Positions 27,189 to 37,860 of a stretch of DNA of 64,000 bases are shown here, in pieces. Numbering within the stretch: the stretch's first letter is position 1; every line of letters starts with the position of its first letter. Both the position numbers and the translations under genes were made by a program. The stretch comes from Rhizobium tropici CIAT 899 (GTDB taxonomy: Bacteria > Pseudomonadota > Alphaproteobacteria > Rhizobiales > Rhizobiaceae), in the NCBI RefSeq assembly GCF_000330885.1, contig NC_020059.1, positions 1,539,001-1,603,000 of the forward strand, given 5' to 3'. The notes below the pieces were generated by a model. That model saw only the letters and a program-made list of their open reading frames with translations, was not told the origin of the DNA and ran no database searches.

Positions 27189-28034
27189 TCAGCGGGCCAG
27201 CAGCGTCATCGCCGTCATCGATTGCAGCAGGGTGCGCGTCGTGCCGCCGAAGATCATCTGCCACAGCCAGGAATGCGTATAGGCGCCCATGACCAGCAGG
27301 TCGATACTGTCGTCGGCCAGCCGGTTTTCGATGACCTGCGATGGCGTCGATTTGCCGGTGCAGGCTGCCGTCTCGAACTTGGCGCGAACGCCGTGGCGTG
27401 TCAGCGCCGCGGCTATCCGGACGCCGGTTTCCTTGGACGGATGCGGATCCTTTTCCGACGTGCTGACGGAAAGGATCTCGACCGAATCCGCAGCCTTGAG
27501 GAAAGGCAGGGCGTCGAAGGTGGCACGCGCCACTTCCTTGGAGCCGTTCCAGGCGATCAGCACACGGCGGACGGGCTTCGGCTCCTTCAGAATGTAGGGG
27601 ATCAACAGGACCGGCCGGCCGCTGTCGAACAGGAAGGTTTCGACATCGACCTGAGTATCGGCGTATTTCGAAGGATCCGGCTGCACGGCCACCAGAAGAT
27701 CGGCGCTGCGGGCACTTTCGATCAGCGGTTCGGTGCCGTAGCCGACCGTGCTGGCAAAGCTGTGCCATTCGTAGTCGAGACCGGCGGCTTCCATCTTCGA
27801 ACGGAACACCCGTTCGATTTCGACCGCCTGATTATGGGCGACCTCCTGAAGCGCCTGGACCGCGACAGGGTCCGGAATCTCCATCGGCGCCACCAGCGGC
27901 ACGGTCGAGACGATTTCCGCATGAAGCCCGACGACATGGGCGCCGTGCTCCTTTGCGAGCGCTGCCGAAAACTCCGCAGCAATGCGCGTATTGTCGGGAT
28001 TGTCGAGAACGGTCACTATCGTTTTGTAGGACAT
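27189..28034 (-). CDS. Universal stress protein (tandem UspA-like domains)
   Basis: The protein is 281 residues from MSYKTIVTVLDNPDNT; GGGAG upstream favours this ATG over one five codons earlier. Two UspA-like halves are visible: the first from KTIVTVLD to about residue 145, the second from RRVLIAWNGSKEVARATFDA to the end. The second keeps DLLVMGAYTHSWLWQMIFGG, the C-terminal G-type nucleotide-binding pattern. Such proteins bind ATP or act in stress survival; the specific role is unknown. It stands alone between gpt and the cinA-like gene. Confidence 0.88.
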   Translation of the reverse strand: MSYKTIVTVLDNPDNTRIAAEFSAALAKEHGAHVVGLHAEIVSTVPLVAPMEIPDPVAVQALQEVAHNQAVEIERVFRSKMEAAGLDYEWHSFASTVGYGTEPLIESARSADLLVAVQPDPSKYADTQVDVETFLFDSGRPVLLIPYILKEPKPVRRVLIAWNGSKEVARATFDALPFLKAADSVEILSVSTSEKDPHPSKETGVRIAAALTRHGVRAKFETAACTGKSTPSQVIENRLADDSIDLLVMGAYTHSWLWQMIFGGTTRTLLQSMTAMTLLAR

Positions 28035-28148
28035 GAAGAGATCTCCCATGCGGAAGGGTTGGATCGGATCATGATATCAGCATTCCGCTACAAGATAATG
28101 CTCTGAATGGTCTCAGAGTTCCCCGGAAGTACACGTCCTCGTTGAGAG

Positions 28149-28922
28149 TCAGGCCTCAGCCGACTGATTTTCCTTGGATTTCGACTGCCCGATGGCCTCG
28201 ATCATTGCACGTACTTCCGCTGCGACACTTTCGACTAATTCCGCCGAGCGGCCTCTGACGACGATCTCGGTCGAGAAAAATTGGCCGACATAGCGCGGAT
28301 AGGAACCGATGCTGGTATCCGGATGCGCCTTCTGGATGAGGCCGAGCGGCGTGCCGATCTCGCCCTCGCCATAGGGGCAGGAAATCGCTGTTGACAGCAC
28401 CTTTGCGCCGGTCTTCAGCGTCGGGATGACATTGTCGAGCATCGCCTGGAAAACCTGCGGCACGCCGGCCATGACATAGACATTGCCGATGTTGAAGCCG
28501 GGTGCGGTCGAGACCGGATTGGCAATATGCTTTGATCCCACGGGCATGCGTGCCATGCGCTGGCGAGCCTCGGTGAACTCCATCTCGCGCCGTGCATACA
28601 TTTCACCCATGATCCGCATGGCTTCGGCGTCGTGCTCGCAGGGCACGCCGAAGGCCTTGGCGATGGCATCGGCGGTGATGTCGTCATGGGTCGGGCCGAT
28701 GCCGCCGGACGTGAAGACGTAATCATATTGGCCGCGCAGGGCGTTCAGCGCCGATACGATGGCGTCCTCTTCGTCGGCCACGATACGGACTTCCTTCAGG
28801 TCGATGCCGGCCAGCAGCAGCACGTCGGCGAGGTGGCTGATATTCTTGTCCTTGGTCCGGCCGGAGAGCAATTCGTCGCCGATGGCGAGCATGGCGGCTG
28901 TGACAATGGTTTCGTTCGACAT
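28149..28922 (-). CDS. CinA-like molybdopterin-binding-fold protein (COG1058)
   Basis: The 257-residue protein starts MSNETIVTAAMLAIGDELLSGRTKDKN. It has the MoCF/MogA-type nucleotide pocket (AIGDELLSGRT, VFTSGGIGPTHDDIT) and the CinA N-terminal continuation VYVMAGVPQVFQAMLD. It lacks the C-terminal amidase domain found in full CinA, which fits the short form widespread in alphaproteobacteria. Family members include ADP-ribose or FAD pyrophosphatases; activity here is unproven. Confidence 0.85.
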   Translation of the reverse strand: MSNETIVTAAMLAIGDELLSGRTKDKNISHLADVLLLAGIDLKEVRIVADEEDAIVSALNALRGQYDYVFTSGGIGPTHDDITADAIAKAFGVPCEHDAEAMRIMGEMYARREMEFTEARQRMARMPVGSKHIANPVSTAPGFNIGNVYVMAGVPQVFQAMLDNVIPTLKTGAKVLSTAISCPYGEGEIGTPLGLIQKAHPDTSIGSYPRYVGQFFSTEIVVRGRSAELVESVAAEVRAMIEAIGQSKSKENQSAEA

Positions 28923-29162
28923 GAAGATATCCAGGACAATGCGCATTCGGCGCGTTCAAAAAGGTCCGAGATAGGTAGCGCTGTTTGCGGCGAATGCAAA
29001 CGCTCCTTTTGCTGGGCCGCTGGTCATAACAAGATGTTGCAAGTGAATTTCCGTCTACACAGGATGAACACTGCGTTCTGAGCGTGGGGGCTGCGCCCCT
29101 GTCGCATCGCTGATACAACATTCCTCGACATTCAACGCGTCCAACAAACGGGAGACGTTTTC

Positions 29163-29762
29163 ATGGCTAAGGTTCTGGTTCTCTATTATTCCGCTTACGG
29201 TCACATCGAGAAGATGGCCTATGCCGTCGCGGAAGGCGTAAAGTCGGCCGGTGCCGAAGTCATCGTCAAGCGCGTGCCGGAACTCGTTCCGGAAGAGGTC
29301 GCCAAGGCCTCCTACTTCAAGCTCGATCAGGAAGCCCCGATCGCAACGCCGGACGAACTGGCAGACTATGACGCCATCATCGTCGGCGCCGGCACGCGCT
29401 TCGGCACGGTCGCTTCGCAGATGCGCAATTTCTGGGATCAGACCGGCGGCCTGTGGTTCGGCGGCAAGCTCGTCGGCAAGGTCGGCTCGGTCTTCACCTC
29501 GTCCGCAACCCAGCACGGCGGCCAGGAATCCACCATCCTCGGCTTCATCCCGACGCTCCTCCACCACGGCATGGCCGTCGTCGGCCTCCCTTACGCCTTC
29601 CAGGGTCAGATGGGCACGGAAGAAGTCAAGGGCGGCTCGCCCTACGGCGCCTCCACCATCACCAATGGTGACGGCTCGCGCCAGCCGTCCGAAATCGAAC
29701 TGGAAGCCGCAAAGTATCAGGGCGCCCATGTCGCCAAGATTGCTGCCAAGCTCACGGCTTGA
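29163..29762 (+). CDS. wrbA: NAD(P)H:quinone oxidoreductase WrbA
   Basis: The 199-residue flavodoxin-like enzyme does two-electron reduction of quinones, limiting oxidative stress. The FMN phosphate loop is [14 protein letters not shown], followed by [31 protein letters not shown] and [15 protein letters not shown], all typical of WrbA. Length matches the family. A GGGAGA site precedes the ATG. It is monocistronic, ending at a hairpin terminator before tRNA-Leu on the other strand. Confidence 0.97.
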   Translation: MAKVLVLYYSAYGHIEKMAYAVAEGVKSAGAEVIVKRVPELVPEEVAKASYFKLDQEAPIATPDELADYDAIIVGAGTRFGTVASQMRNFWDQTGGLWFGGKLVGKVGSVFTSSATQHGGQESTILGFIPTLLHHGMAVVGLPYAFQGQMGTEEVKGGSPYGASTITNGDGSRQPSEIELEAAKYQGAHVAKIAAKLTA

Positions 29763-29788
29763 TTTGAATTCTACACATCGATTGAGAG

Positions 29789-29814
29789 AGGCGCGGTGAA
29801 AGCTGCGCCTTTTT
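29789..29814 (+). terminator. Intrinsic terminator of wrbA
   Basis: AGGCGCGG and CTGCGCCT pair around a short TGAAAG loop, followed by a T-run, about 27 bases after the wrbA stop. Confidence 0.8.
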
Positions 29815-29841
29815 CATTGGGATTTTGATGGAATTTGATTT

Positions 29842-29927
29842 TGGTGCGGACGACGGGGGTCGAACCCGTACAGCCAAAGGCCGAGGGATTTTAAGTCCCT
29901 TGCGTCTACCAGTTTCGCCACGTCCGC
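29842..29927 (-). tRNA. tRNA-Leu (TAA)
   Basis: On the minus strand the cloverleaf begins GCGGACG and ends CGTCCGC-A-CCA with a 7-bp acceptor stem. The anticodon arm AGGGA/TCCCT encloses CTTAAAA, giving anticodon TAA. A long variable arm (class II) and a GGTTCGA T-loop are present. The CCA end is genomically encoded. Length is 86 nt. Confidence 0.95.
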
Positions 29928-30015
29928 GTGCCTTTCCCCATCAAGCACTTGAGCGATTCAGTCAAGGATTGTTTTGCAGGAAGGGGCCGATCGGCGTGAA
30001 CCTGACATGCTCGGC

Positions 30016-30357
30016 TCAGCGACCCTTGAGCACGCTGACAAGCGCCGGTGTCACCTTCTTATGTTGGAACATTGCCTTAAAATCAGCATAGCTGATCTTT
30101 CCCGATACCACACCGTTCATCAGTCGCTGACAAAAGAGCCGCTTTGCGTCGCTTCTTTGAGATTTGACGTAGAAAGCGATTTCATCCAGCGTTTCCGGTG
30201 GCAGGCGCTGCGACATGCACTTGTCGATGACCTGTGCTCGTGCCGTCGGGCTTTCCTTCATAATGGGGATGTTCTTCTCGAAGCTTTTTTCCTGCGAGGC
30301 GCAGGAAGCAAGCACCGCAAGAGTGAAAGCGATTATAGCTGGGCGCATAAGGCGCAT
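30016..30357 (-). CDS. Small putative lipoprotein
   Basis: The 113-residue protein starts MRLMRPAIIAFTLAVLASCASQ; the LASC lipobox predicts lipidation at Cys19. The rest is hydrophilic (KNIPIMKESPTARAQVID) with three or so further cysteines (DKCMSQRL, RLFCQRLM). I do not recognise a family. The start is supported by the signal sequence. It sits between tRNA-Leu and ilvA with no co-directional partner. Function unknown. Confidence 0.7.
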   Translation of the reverse strand: MRLMRPAIIAFTLAVLASCASQEKSFEKNIPIMKESPTARAQVIDKCMSQRLPPETLDEIAFYVKSQRSDAKRLFCQRLMNGVVSGKISYADFKAMFQHKKVTPALVSVLKGR

Positions 30358-30713
30358 GACGATGTTCTCCCCTTGAACAAAACTGGGATAAACATCTTTC
30401 GCGCGATTCTCAATCGTATGCGCAAGTATAAGTTAATGCCAGCATGGATAAGCGAAGCCCGCCGGAGCCGACGGATCGGTTTTAGGGCGGGCCTCTAACC
30501 ATCATCATGATGGCTGTGTCATATTGGACGCGGGGGGAGCTTGGCTGTCAATTCACAGATTTAGGGGTTTCCGCAGTCAGGGGCATAAATAGTTAATGAC
30601 TCGTCAGTGCGGCGAATACCGCTATCGCAGGTCCGAAAGCGCGATAAACAGGCTTTCTTTGCTCATCTTTCCTGTGCCATAGCGGAGGCGGATTGAAGAA
30701 GGACGGATAGACC
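30358..30713. other. Divergent intergenic region upstream of ilvA
   Basis: About 355 bases between the lipoprotein gene and ilvA. It should hold both promoters. I see no attenuator-type hairpin series, leader peptide rich in Ile/Leu/Val/Thr codons, or RNA gene. Confidence 0.45.
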
Positions 30714-31964
30714 GTGGACAAACAGACTGTTCTCGAAGCCACAAAGGCCATGCGTGGCCTCTTTCCTGCAACGCCGCTGCAGCTGAACGAGCATCTTTCT
30801 GCCCGCTATGGCGCCGATATCTGGCTGAAGCGTGAGGATCTCACGCCGGTTCGCTCCTACAAGATCCGCGGCGCCTTCAATTTCTTCCGCAAGGTGATTG
30901 CCGAAGGCGGTACGGGAAAGACTTTCGTCTGCGCATCCGCCGGCAATCATGCCCAGGGCTTTGCCTTCGTCTGCCGTCATTTCGGCGTGCCTGGCGTGGT
31001 CTACATGCCCGTGACGACACCGCAACAGAAGATCGATAAGACCCGCATTTTCGGCGGTGAGTTCATCACCATCAAGCTCTTCGGCGATTTCTTCGATCAG
31101 TGCTATCAGGCGGCGCGCGAACATGTCGAAAAGATCGACGGCGTCATGGTGCCGCCTTTCGATCATGCCGATATCATCGAGGGGCAGGCGACGGTCGCTG
31201 CCGAGATCGCCGAGCAGCTGCCTGATGGTATTATCCCCGACCATGTTCTGCTTCCCGTCGGCGGCGGCGGCCTTGCCGCCGGGATCACCGGCTATTTTGC
31301 CGATACGCTTCCCCGTGATGCCTTCACCTTCGCCGAACCAGCCGGCGCGCCGAGCCTGCGCCGCAGCATAGAGGCGGGGCAGGTGGTCACGCTTGCCAAG
31401 GTCGATAATTTCGTCGATGGCGCTGCCGTTGGCCGTATCGGCGAGCTGAACTTCGCCGCGCTCAAGGACTTCGCGGCCGAGCAGGTGACGCTCATTGAGG
31501 AAAACGCCATCTGCGTCACCATTACCGATATGCTGAATGTCGAAGGTGTCGTGCTGGAGCCGGCTGGCGCGCTGGCGATCACGGCACTGGAAAAGCTCGA
31601 TCGCGACAGCATTCGCGGCAAGACCATCGTTGCCGTCGTCTCCGGCGGCAATTTCGATTTCGAGCGCTTGCCCGACGTCAAGGAGCGCGCCATGCGCTAT
31701 GCCGGCTTGAAGAAATACTTCATCCTGCGTCTGGCGCAGCGCCCCGGCGCGCTTCGCGATTTCCTCAACATGCTCGGCCCGGAAGACGATATCGCCCGCT
31801 TCGAATATCTGAAGAAGAGTGCCCGCAATTTCGGCTCCATCCTGATCGGCATCGAGACGAAGAATCCGGATAATTTCAAACAGCTTATCGCGAACTTTGA
31901 AAGTTCCGGCATGGGCTACGAGGACATCACTGAAAACGAGATCCTGGCAAACCTGATCATTTGA
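30714..31964 (+). CDS. ilvA: Threonine ammonia-lyase IlvA
   Basis: The 416-residue PLP enzyme deaminates threonine to 2-oxobutanoate, the first step to isoleucine. The start is GTG at 30714, giving MDKQTVLEATKAMRG. The PLP lysine lies in TPVRSYKIRGAFNFF; the glycine loop is PVGGGGLAAGI; CASAGNHAQGFA is the substrate-binding motif. A single ACT-like domain ends the protein (KKYFILRLAQRPGALRDFLN), as in the short regulated form, so feedback by isoleucine is expected. Ilv genes here are scattered: ilvD lies about 26 kb away. Confidence 0.95.
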   Translation: MDKQTVLEATKAMRGLFPATPLQLNEHLSARYGADIWLKREDLTPVRSYKIRGAFNFFRKVIAEGGTGKTFVCASAGNHAQGFAFVCRHFGVPGVVYMPVTTPQQKIDKTRIFGGEFITIKLFGDFFDQCYQAAREHVEKIDGVMVPPFDHADIIEGQATVAAEIAEQLPDGIIPDHVLLPVGGGGLAAGITGYFADTLPRDAFTFAEPAGAPSLRRSIEAGQVVTLAKVDNFVDGAAVGRIGELNFAALKDFAAEQVTLIEENAICVTITDMLNVEGVVLEPAGALAITALEKLDRDSIRGKTIVAVVSGGNFDFERLPDVKERAMRYAGLKKYFILRLAQRPGALRDFLNMLGPEDDIARFEYLKKSARNFGSILIGIETKNPDNFKQLIANFESSGMGYEDITENEILANLII

Positions 31965-32001
31965 CTTTGCGACCCTGCAACCTTCATGCTAAAGGCGATC
32001 C

Positions 32002-32340
32002 ATGGCTTCGTTCTTTTCAAATATCCTTTCGATTTTCACCGGCGGCGCATCGCAGGCTGGCACGGAAAAGTCCGGCGGCTCGACAGTCAGCGTCGAGCCC
32101 CAGGTGCATGCCGGCTGCACGATCTATGCGACGCCGCAGCGCGAGGGCAATCAGTTCCGGCTTATGGGCCGGATCGAGAAGGATGTGAACGGCGAGATCC
32201 TGGTGCGCAATTTCATCCGCGCCGATGTCTTCACCTCGTCGGACGATGCGGTGGAATCGACCTTCCGCAAGGGCCAGCAGATCATCGACCAGAACGGCGC
32301 CGGCCTCTTCGGCGACGGCGAAAAGGTTCGCCAGGTCTGA
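32002..32340 (+). CDS. HlyU-domain protein
   Basis: The 112-residue protein carries the short HlyU family domain: GCTIYATPQREGNQFRLMG, VNGEILVRNFIRADVFTSSD, and STFRKGQQIIDQNGAGLFGD. The N terminus is a poorly conserved hydrophobic and Gly-rich stretch. Despite the name, this alphaproteobacterial group is not related to Vibrio ArsR-type HlyU regulators in any way I can show, and its role is unknown. It follows ilvA by 37 bases on the same strand, so co-transcription is possible. Confidence 0.8.
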   Translation: MASFFSNILSIFTGGASQAGTEKSGGSTVSVEPQVHAGCTIYATPQREGNQFRLMGRIEKDVNGEILVRNFIRADVFTSSDDAVESTFRKGQQIIDQNGAGLFGDGEKVRQV

Positions 32341-32375
32341 TCTTCGGACGGATCCCCTAGAATGCGTTTGATGCA

Positions 32376-32407
32376 GGGCCGCCTCCCGCATGTGCTTTTG
32401 GCGGCCC
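32376..32407. terminator. Hairpin between convergent hlyU-like and SDR genes
   Basis: GGGCCGCC and GGCGGCCC pair around a 16-base loop in the convergent gap. There is no strong T-run on either strand, so termination is tentative. Confidence 0.4.
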
Positions 32408-32453
32408 CAGAATATTCTTTGAAATCGATAACTGATTGGATTTTCGCAGGGGC

Positions 32454-33230
32454 TCAAGCCGTGCGGAACATCTTCGCGCCGGCGGGGGCGTTGACGGCGC
32501 CGCCGTCGACCGTGATTTCGATCGCCGTGACATTGGCGGAATCGTCGGAAGCGAAGTAGAGCGCGGCCTTGGCGATCTCGTCGGCTTCGCTCATGCGGCC
32601 GAGCGCGCTCAGGCCGCCAAAGCGGGCCTGCAGCGCATCCAGAGCCTCCGGCGTGCTGGCGCGCGGGTCCCAGATCGGTGTCTTGGTGGCGCCCGGTGTG
32701 ACCTGGTTGACGCGGATGCCGCGGGGCGCAAGCTCGGAAGCGAGATTGCGGGTCATGGCGCGAACGGCGCCCTTCGTGCCGGCATAGGCCGAAGCGCCGG
32801 GAATACCGAGAACGGCATGCACGGAGCCGTTCAGGATCACCGAGCCGCCATCGTTCAGATATGGCAGGGCGGCCTGCACCGTGAAGAAGACGCCGGTGAA
32901 ATTGATGCGGACGATGGTTTCGAACTGCTCAAGCGTCGTTTTGCCGAGCGGCGTATCCCCGGCAATGCCTGCATTGGCAAAGACCACATCGAACTTTCCA
33001 AGCTTTTCCGCAGCCTCGGCAAAGGCTTTCTCTAGGGCCGGAATATCGGTGGTGTCGGCCTGCAATGCCAGCACGTCGCCGCCGAGTTGTTCCGCTGCCG
33101 TGGCCAATGTCTTGGCGTTGCGGCCTGTTATGGCGACCTTGGCGCCTTCGGCGAGGAAGAGGCGGGCGGTGGCAAGGCCGATACCGCTGTTTCCGCCGGT
33201 GATGACGGCAACTTTGTTCTTGAGACGCAT
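32454..33230 (-). CDS. SDR family oxidoreductase
   Basis: The 258-residue classical short-chain dehydrogenase has the cofactor motif TGGNSGIGLATARLF, NAGIAG, an active-site serine in ILNGSVHAVLG and YxxxK in ASAYAGTKGAVRAMTRNLA. The NADP preference suggested by TGRNAKTL is weak evidence. Substrate is unknown. It is divergent from a TetR regulator 105 bases away, with a direct repeat in between, so it is probably the regulator's target. This pairing is frequent for xenobiotic-responsive SDRs. Confidence 0.9.
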   Translation of the reverse strand: MRLKNKVAVITGGNSGIGLATARLFLAEGAKVAITGRNAKTLATAAEQLGGDVLALQADTTDIPALEKAFAEAAEKLGKFDVVFANAGIAGDTPLGKTTLEQFETIVRINFTGVFFTVQAALPYLNDGGSVILNGSVHAVLGIPGASAYAGTKGAVRAMTRNLASELAPRGIRVNQVTPGATKTPIWDPRASTPEALDALQARFGGLSALGRMSEADEIAKAALYFASDDSANVTAIEITVDGGAVNAPAGAKMFRTA

Positions 33231-33263
33231 ATTCGTAGCTCCTGTTGGCTTTTGTCACGATCT

Positions 33264-33300
33264 GGATTATGATCGTTATCTATAAGGATTATGATTGTAA
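33264..33300. promoter_or_regulatory. Direct repeat, candidate TetR operator
   Basis: GGATTATGATCGTTA (33264-33278) and GGATTATGATTGTAA (33286-33300) are near-identical direct repeats spaced 22 bases start to start, about two helical turns. They lie between the divergent SDR and TetR genes, covering the likely promoters. Confidence 0.6.
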
Positions 33301-33335
33301 TCCACTTTGTCAAGCCGGGCATGAAAGGATTTTCG

Positions 33336-33917
33336 ATGGGCCGCTCACAATTGGAAAAGCAGAAGACGCACGAACGCATCGTGACGCTGGCTGCCAAGCG
33401 CCTGCGCGAAGAGGGATTGGAAGGGATCGGCGTCGCCGACCTCATGAAGGAGGCGGGGCTTACCGTCGGCGGCTTCTACAAGCACTTCGCCTCTCGCGAT
33501 GAATTGGTCGCAGAAGCCGTCGAATCGGCGATCGGGTCATGGCGGCGGCAGCAGGAGGAAAAGGGGATCGTCCCCGAGACCATCTCGCTGAACGATTATG
33601 TCGATACCTATCTCAGCGAAGGTCATCGCGATCATTGCGGCGAGGGCTGCGCCTATGCGGCGCTGACGGCGGATATGGCGCGTAGCAGCGAGACGGTCCG
33701 CGCCGTTGCGACGGAAGGCCTGCGACGGAATTTCAATGCCATGACGGCGCGCATGCCGGAGCCGGAAACTGCCGAAGCAAGGCGAAAGGCGATTATCGCC
33801 TCCTGCCTGATGACCGGGGCGCTCGGTCTCGCGCGTGTGGCGGATGACGAGGCTCTTTCGAGCGAAATTCTGGAGACCGTGAAACAGTTCGTAAAGGCGC
33901 TGCCGCAGGCACAATAG
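33336..33917 (+). CDS. TetR/AcrR family transcriptional regulator
   Basis: The protein is 193 residues from MGRSQLEKQKTHERIVTLAAK, chosen because AAAGGA lies just upstream and the N terminus fits the family; longer frames start at 33291 and 33321. The helix-turn-helix is IGVADLMKEAGLTVGGFYKHFASRDEL. The C-terminal ligand domain has CGEGCAYAALTADMARS, with two nearby cysteines. It probably represses the divergent SDR gene and itself through the direct repeats between them. Ligand unknown. Confidence 0.9.
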   Translation: MGRSQLEKQKTHERIVTLAAKRLREEGLEGIGVADLMKEAGLTVGGFYKHFASRDELVAEAVESAIGSWRRQQEEKGIVPETISLNDYVDTYLSEGHRDHCGEGCAYAALTADMARSSETVRAVATEGLRRNFNAMTARMPEPETAEARRKAIIASCLMTGALGLARVADDEALSSEILETVKQFVKALPQAQ

Positions 33918-33921
33918 CAAA

Positions 33922-33943
33922 GCGGCCGGTTTTAACCGGCCGC
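33922..33943. terminator. Perfect palindrome between convergent tetR and azoR
   Basis: GCGGCCGGTT and AACCGGCCGC are perfect arms with a short centre in the 50-base gap between convergent genes. It would give a stable hairpin on either strand, a plausible bidirectional terminator although T-runs are weak. Confidence 0.5.
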
Positions 33944-33969
33944 CTGTGATCATCTGAATAAGTAATTGA

Positions 33970-34584
33970 TTAAGCGGCGAGAGCCAGCTCGGAAGCGCGG
34001 GCCTGGGCGGCGCCGATTGCCTTCTCAACAGCTTCCGGACCAAAAGCGATGCCCTCGATGTAAACGGTCTCGACATCGGTGATGCCGATGAAGCCGAGTA
34101 CGGACTTCAGGTAGGGAACGGCATGGTTCAGCGGGGCAGCCGGGCCTTCGGAGTAGACGCCGCCGGAGGCTAGCACGATATAGGCCTTCTTGCCGGTAGC
34201 AAGGCCCTTCGGACCGGTTTCCGTGTAGGTGAAGGTGCGGCCGGCGCGGGCGACGTTGTCGATCCAGGTCTTCAGCGAGGAATAGATGTTGAAGTTGATG
34301 AGGCCGGTGCCGATAACAAGCGTGTCGGCTGCCAGCAGCTCGTCGATCAGCGCGTCGGAAACCTTGACCAGTTCCTGCTGCTCGGGCGTGCGGGCGTCAG
34401 CCGGCGTGCGGATGGCGACCGTGAAGGGGCCGTCGATGTGCGGGAGATTGTCGGCCGCAAGGTCGCGCTTGACGAGCGTCTTGCCCGGATTGTTGGCCTT
34501 GATCTTCTCGGCCAGCTCGGTGGCGATCTTGGTGGAGAGCGAGTCCGGACGCGGGCTGGAGGTCAGAAGCAGAATAGAGGACAT
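33970..34584 (-). CDS. azoR: FMN-dependent NADH-azoreductase
   Basis: The protein is 204 residues from MSSILLLTSSPRPDSLSTKI. It has the AzoR flavodoxin-like fold: SSPRPDSLSTKIA phosphate loop, FNIYSSLKTWIDNVARAGRTFTY with the flavin-contacting motif, and LASGGVYSEGPAAPLNHAVPYL. It reduces quinones and azo compounds. The divergent LysR gene 135 bases away is a likely regulator, a common arrangement. A longer frame from 34602 has no better ribosome site. Confidence 0.93.
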   Translation of the reverse strand: MSSILLLTSSPRPDSLSTKIATELAEKIKANNPGKTLVKRDLAADNLPHIDGPFTVAIRTPADARTPEQQELVKVSDALIDELLAADTLVIGTGLINFNIYSSLKTWIDNVARAGRTFTYTETGPKGLATGKKAYIVLASGGVYSEGPAAPLNHAVPYLKSVLGFIGITDVETVYIEGIAFGPEAVEKAIGAAQARASELALAA

Positions 34585-34680
34585 ATCCGTTTTCCTTTTC
34601 AATAAGTTGCTAAATCGGCTGGGAGAGTCCGATCACGTTCGCCCCACAAATAAGTCATCAGTGCTATCGAGAAAAACTGT

Positions 34681-34702
34681 GATAATATGGATTGGAATTA
34701 TC
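34681..34702. promoter_or_regulatory. Inverted repeat, candidate LysR-type binding site
   Basis: GATAAT, ten bases, then ATTATC form a dyad just upstream of the LysR gene start in the divergent azoR/lysR gap. Spacing and AT-rich arms suit a LysR-type T-N11-A box. Confidence 0.5.
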
Positions 34703-34719
34703 GATAGAATGGATGGCAG

Positions 34720-35688
34720 ATGCTCCCCAATCCCACCCTTGACCAATTGCAGGTCTTTCTGACCGTCGCCGAGTCAGGCAGTTTCTCCGCCGCCTCGCGT
34801 GCGCTTAACCGCGCGCAGTCGGTCATCAGCTACACGATCGCCAATCTGGAGGCTCAGCTCGAAATGCCGCTGTTCGAGCGCTCCGGCTCGCGCCAGCCGA
34901 GGCTGACGGATGCGGGCAGGGTGATGCTGGAGGATGCGCGCCGCATTCTTTCCGATCTGCAAGTGATGCGCGCCAGGGTGAAGGGTTTGAAGACCGGGCT
35001 CGAGGCGGAGGTGGCCGTCGCCATCAGCGTCATGGTGCCGGTTCATGCCACCGTCGACGTGCTGCGCGAATTCCGTGATCGTTTTCCTTACGTCTCCCTG
35101 CGGCTCGACACCGGCGAACTCGGCTCGATGCTCGAGCTTGTCACAAGCGGCAAGTCGACCATCGGTATCGGCGGCTCGGTGGTGAAACAGGATGATGCTT
35201 TGGTCATCGAGCGCATCGGACATTCCTTCATGATGCCGGTTGCTGCCCCCACTCATCCGCTCGCTATGCTCGGACGGCCGTTGACGCTTGCCGATGTACG
35301 CGAAGAAGTGCAATTGGTCGTCACCGACGCGTCAAACCTCACCAATGGCAAGGATTTCAACGTCCTGTCCTACAAGATCTGGCATCTGAGCGATATCGCC
35401 ACCAAACATCAGCTGATCCGGGGTGGTCTTGGCTGGGGCGGCCTGCCGGCCTCGTTCATCATGGAGGATCTGCAGAAGGGCAGGCTGGTGCCGCTGGCAC
35501 TCGATGCCTACGACCAGAGCGAATACCCGCTCTATGCTATCCGCAAGGTGGACAACCCCCCTGGGCCTGCGGCTGCGTGGATGATCGAGGCTTTCCGTTC
35601 GCGCTTGGCGCGGTGCCCGAACCAAGAAGACTTCAAGTCCGCCGTCGAGATGTTCCATCCGGGCGACAAGCGCCTGGCGGCGGAGTGA
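34720..35688 (+). CDS. LysR family transcriptional regulator
   Basis: The 322-residue protein has an N-terminal winged HTH (LDQLQVFLTVAESGSFSAAS, RALNRAQSVISYTIANLEAQ) and a periplasmic-binding-like effector domain. It starts MLPNPTLDQLQVF at 34720. It is divergent from azoR and probably controls it in response to quinones or electrophiles. The C-terminal region includes LIRGGLGWGGLPASFI, a typical LysR pocket strand-loop. The effector is not known. Confidence 0.92.
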   Translation: MLPNPTLDQLQVFLTVAESGSFSAASRALNRAQSVISYTIANLEAQLEMPLFERSGSRQPRLTDAGRVMLEDARRILSDLQVMRARVKGLKTGLEAEVAVAISVMVPVHATVDVLREFRDRFPYVSLRLDTGELGSMLELVTSGKSTIGIGGSVVKQDDALVIERIGHSFMMPVAAPTHPLAMLGRPLTLADVREEVQLVVTDASNLTNGKDFNVLSYKIWHLSDIATKHQLIRGGLGWGGLPASFIMEDLQKGRLVPLALDAYDQSEYPLYAIRKVDNPPGPAAAWMIEAFRSRLARCPNQEDFKSAVEMFHPGDKRLAAE

Positions 35689-35721
35689 AAAAGTCCTCTC
35701 CCCGAATGAGAGGAGAGGACG
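35689..35721 (-). terminator. Intrinsic terminator of cpdB
   Basis: On the minus strand, GTCCTCTCC pairs with GGAGAGGAC around a loop and runs into five Ts, just after the cpdB stop. It lies in the gap between convergent lysR and cpdB. Confidence 0.75.
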
Positions 35722-35734
35722 ATAGCATCCTTGA

Positions 35735-37723
<1,989 letters not shown>

Positions 37724-37860
37724 AAGACACTCCTTCAACGATGGGGCTATGGTCCGTCGATCATCTCTCGGGCGAGGGAGATTAGGACGATTTTCGAAGG
37801 TGTGCACCAGTAATGTGACAGGCTTATTGTGGATCATAGCCGGCTTGTGCCGGCATTCGA

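Noticed and set aside
29825..30091. A plus-strand frame with DDGGRTRTAKGRGILSPLRLP
   Set aside because: It is a translation of the strand opposite tRNA-Leu, another well-known false gene.
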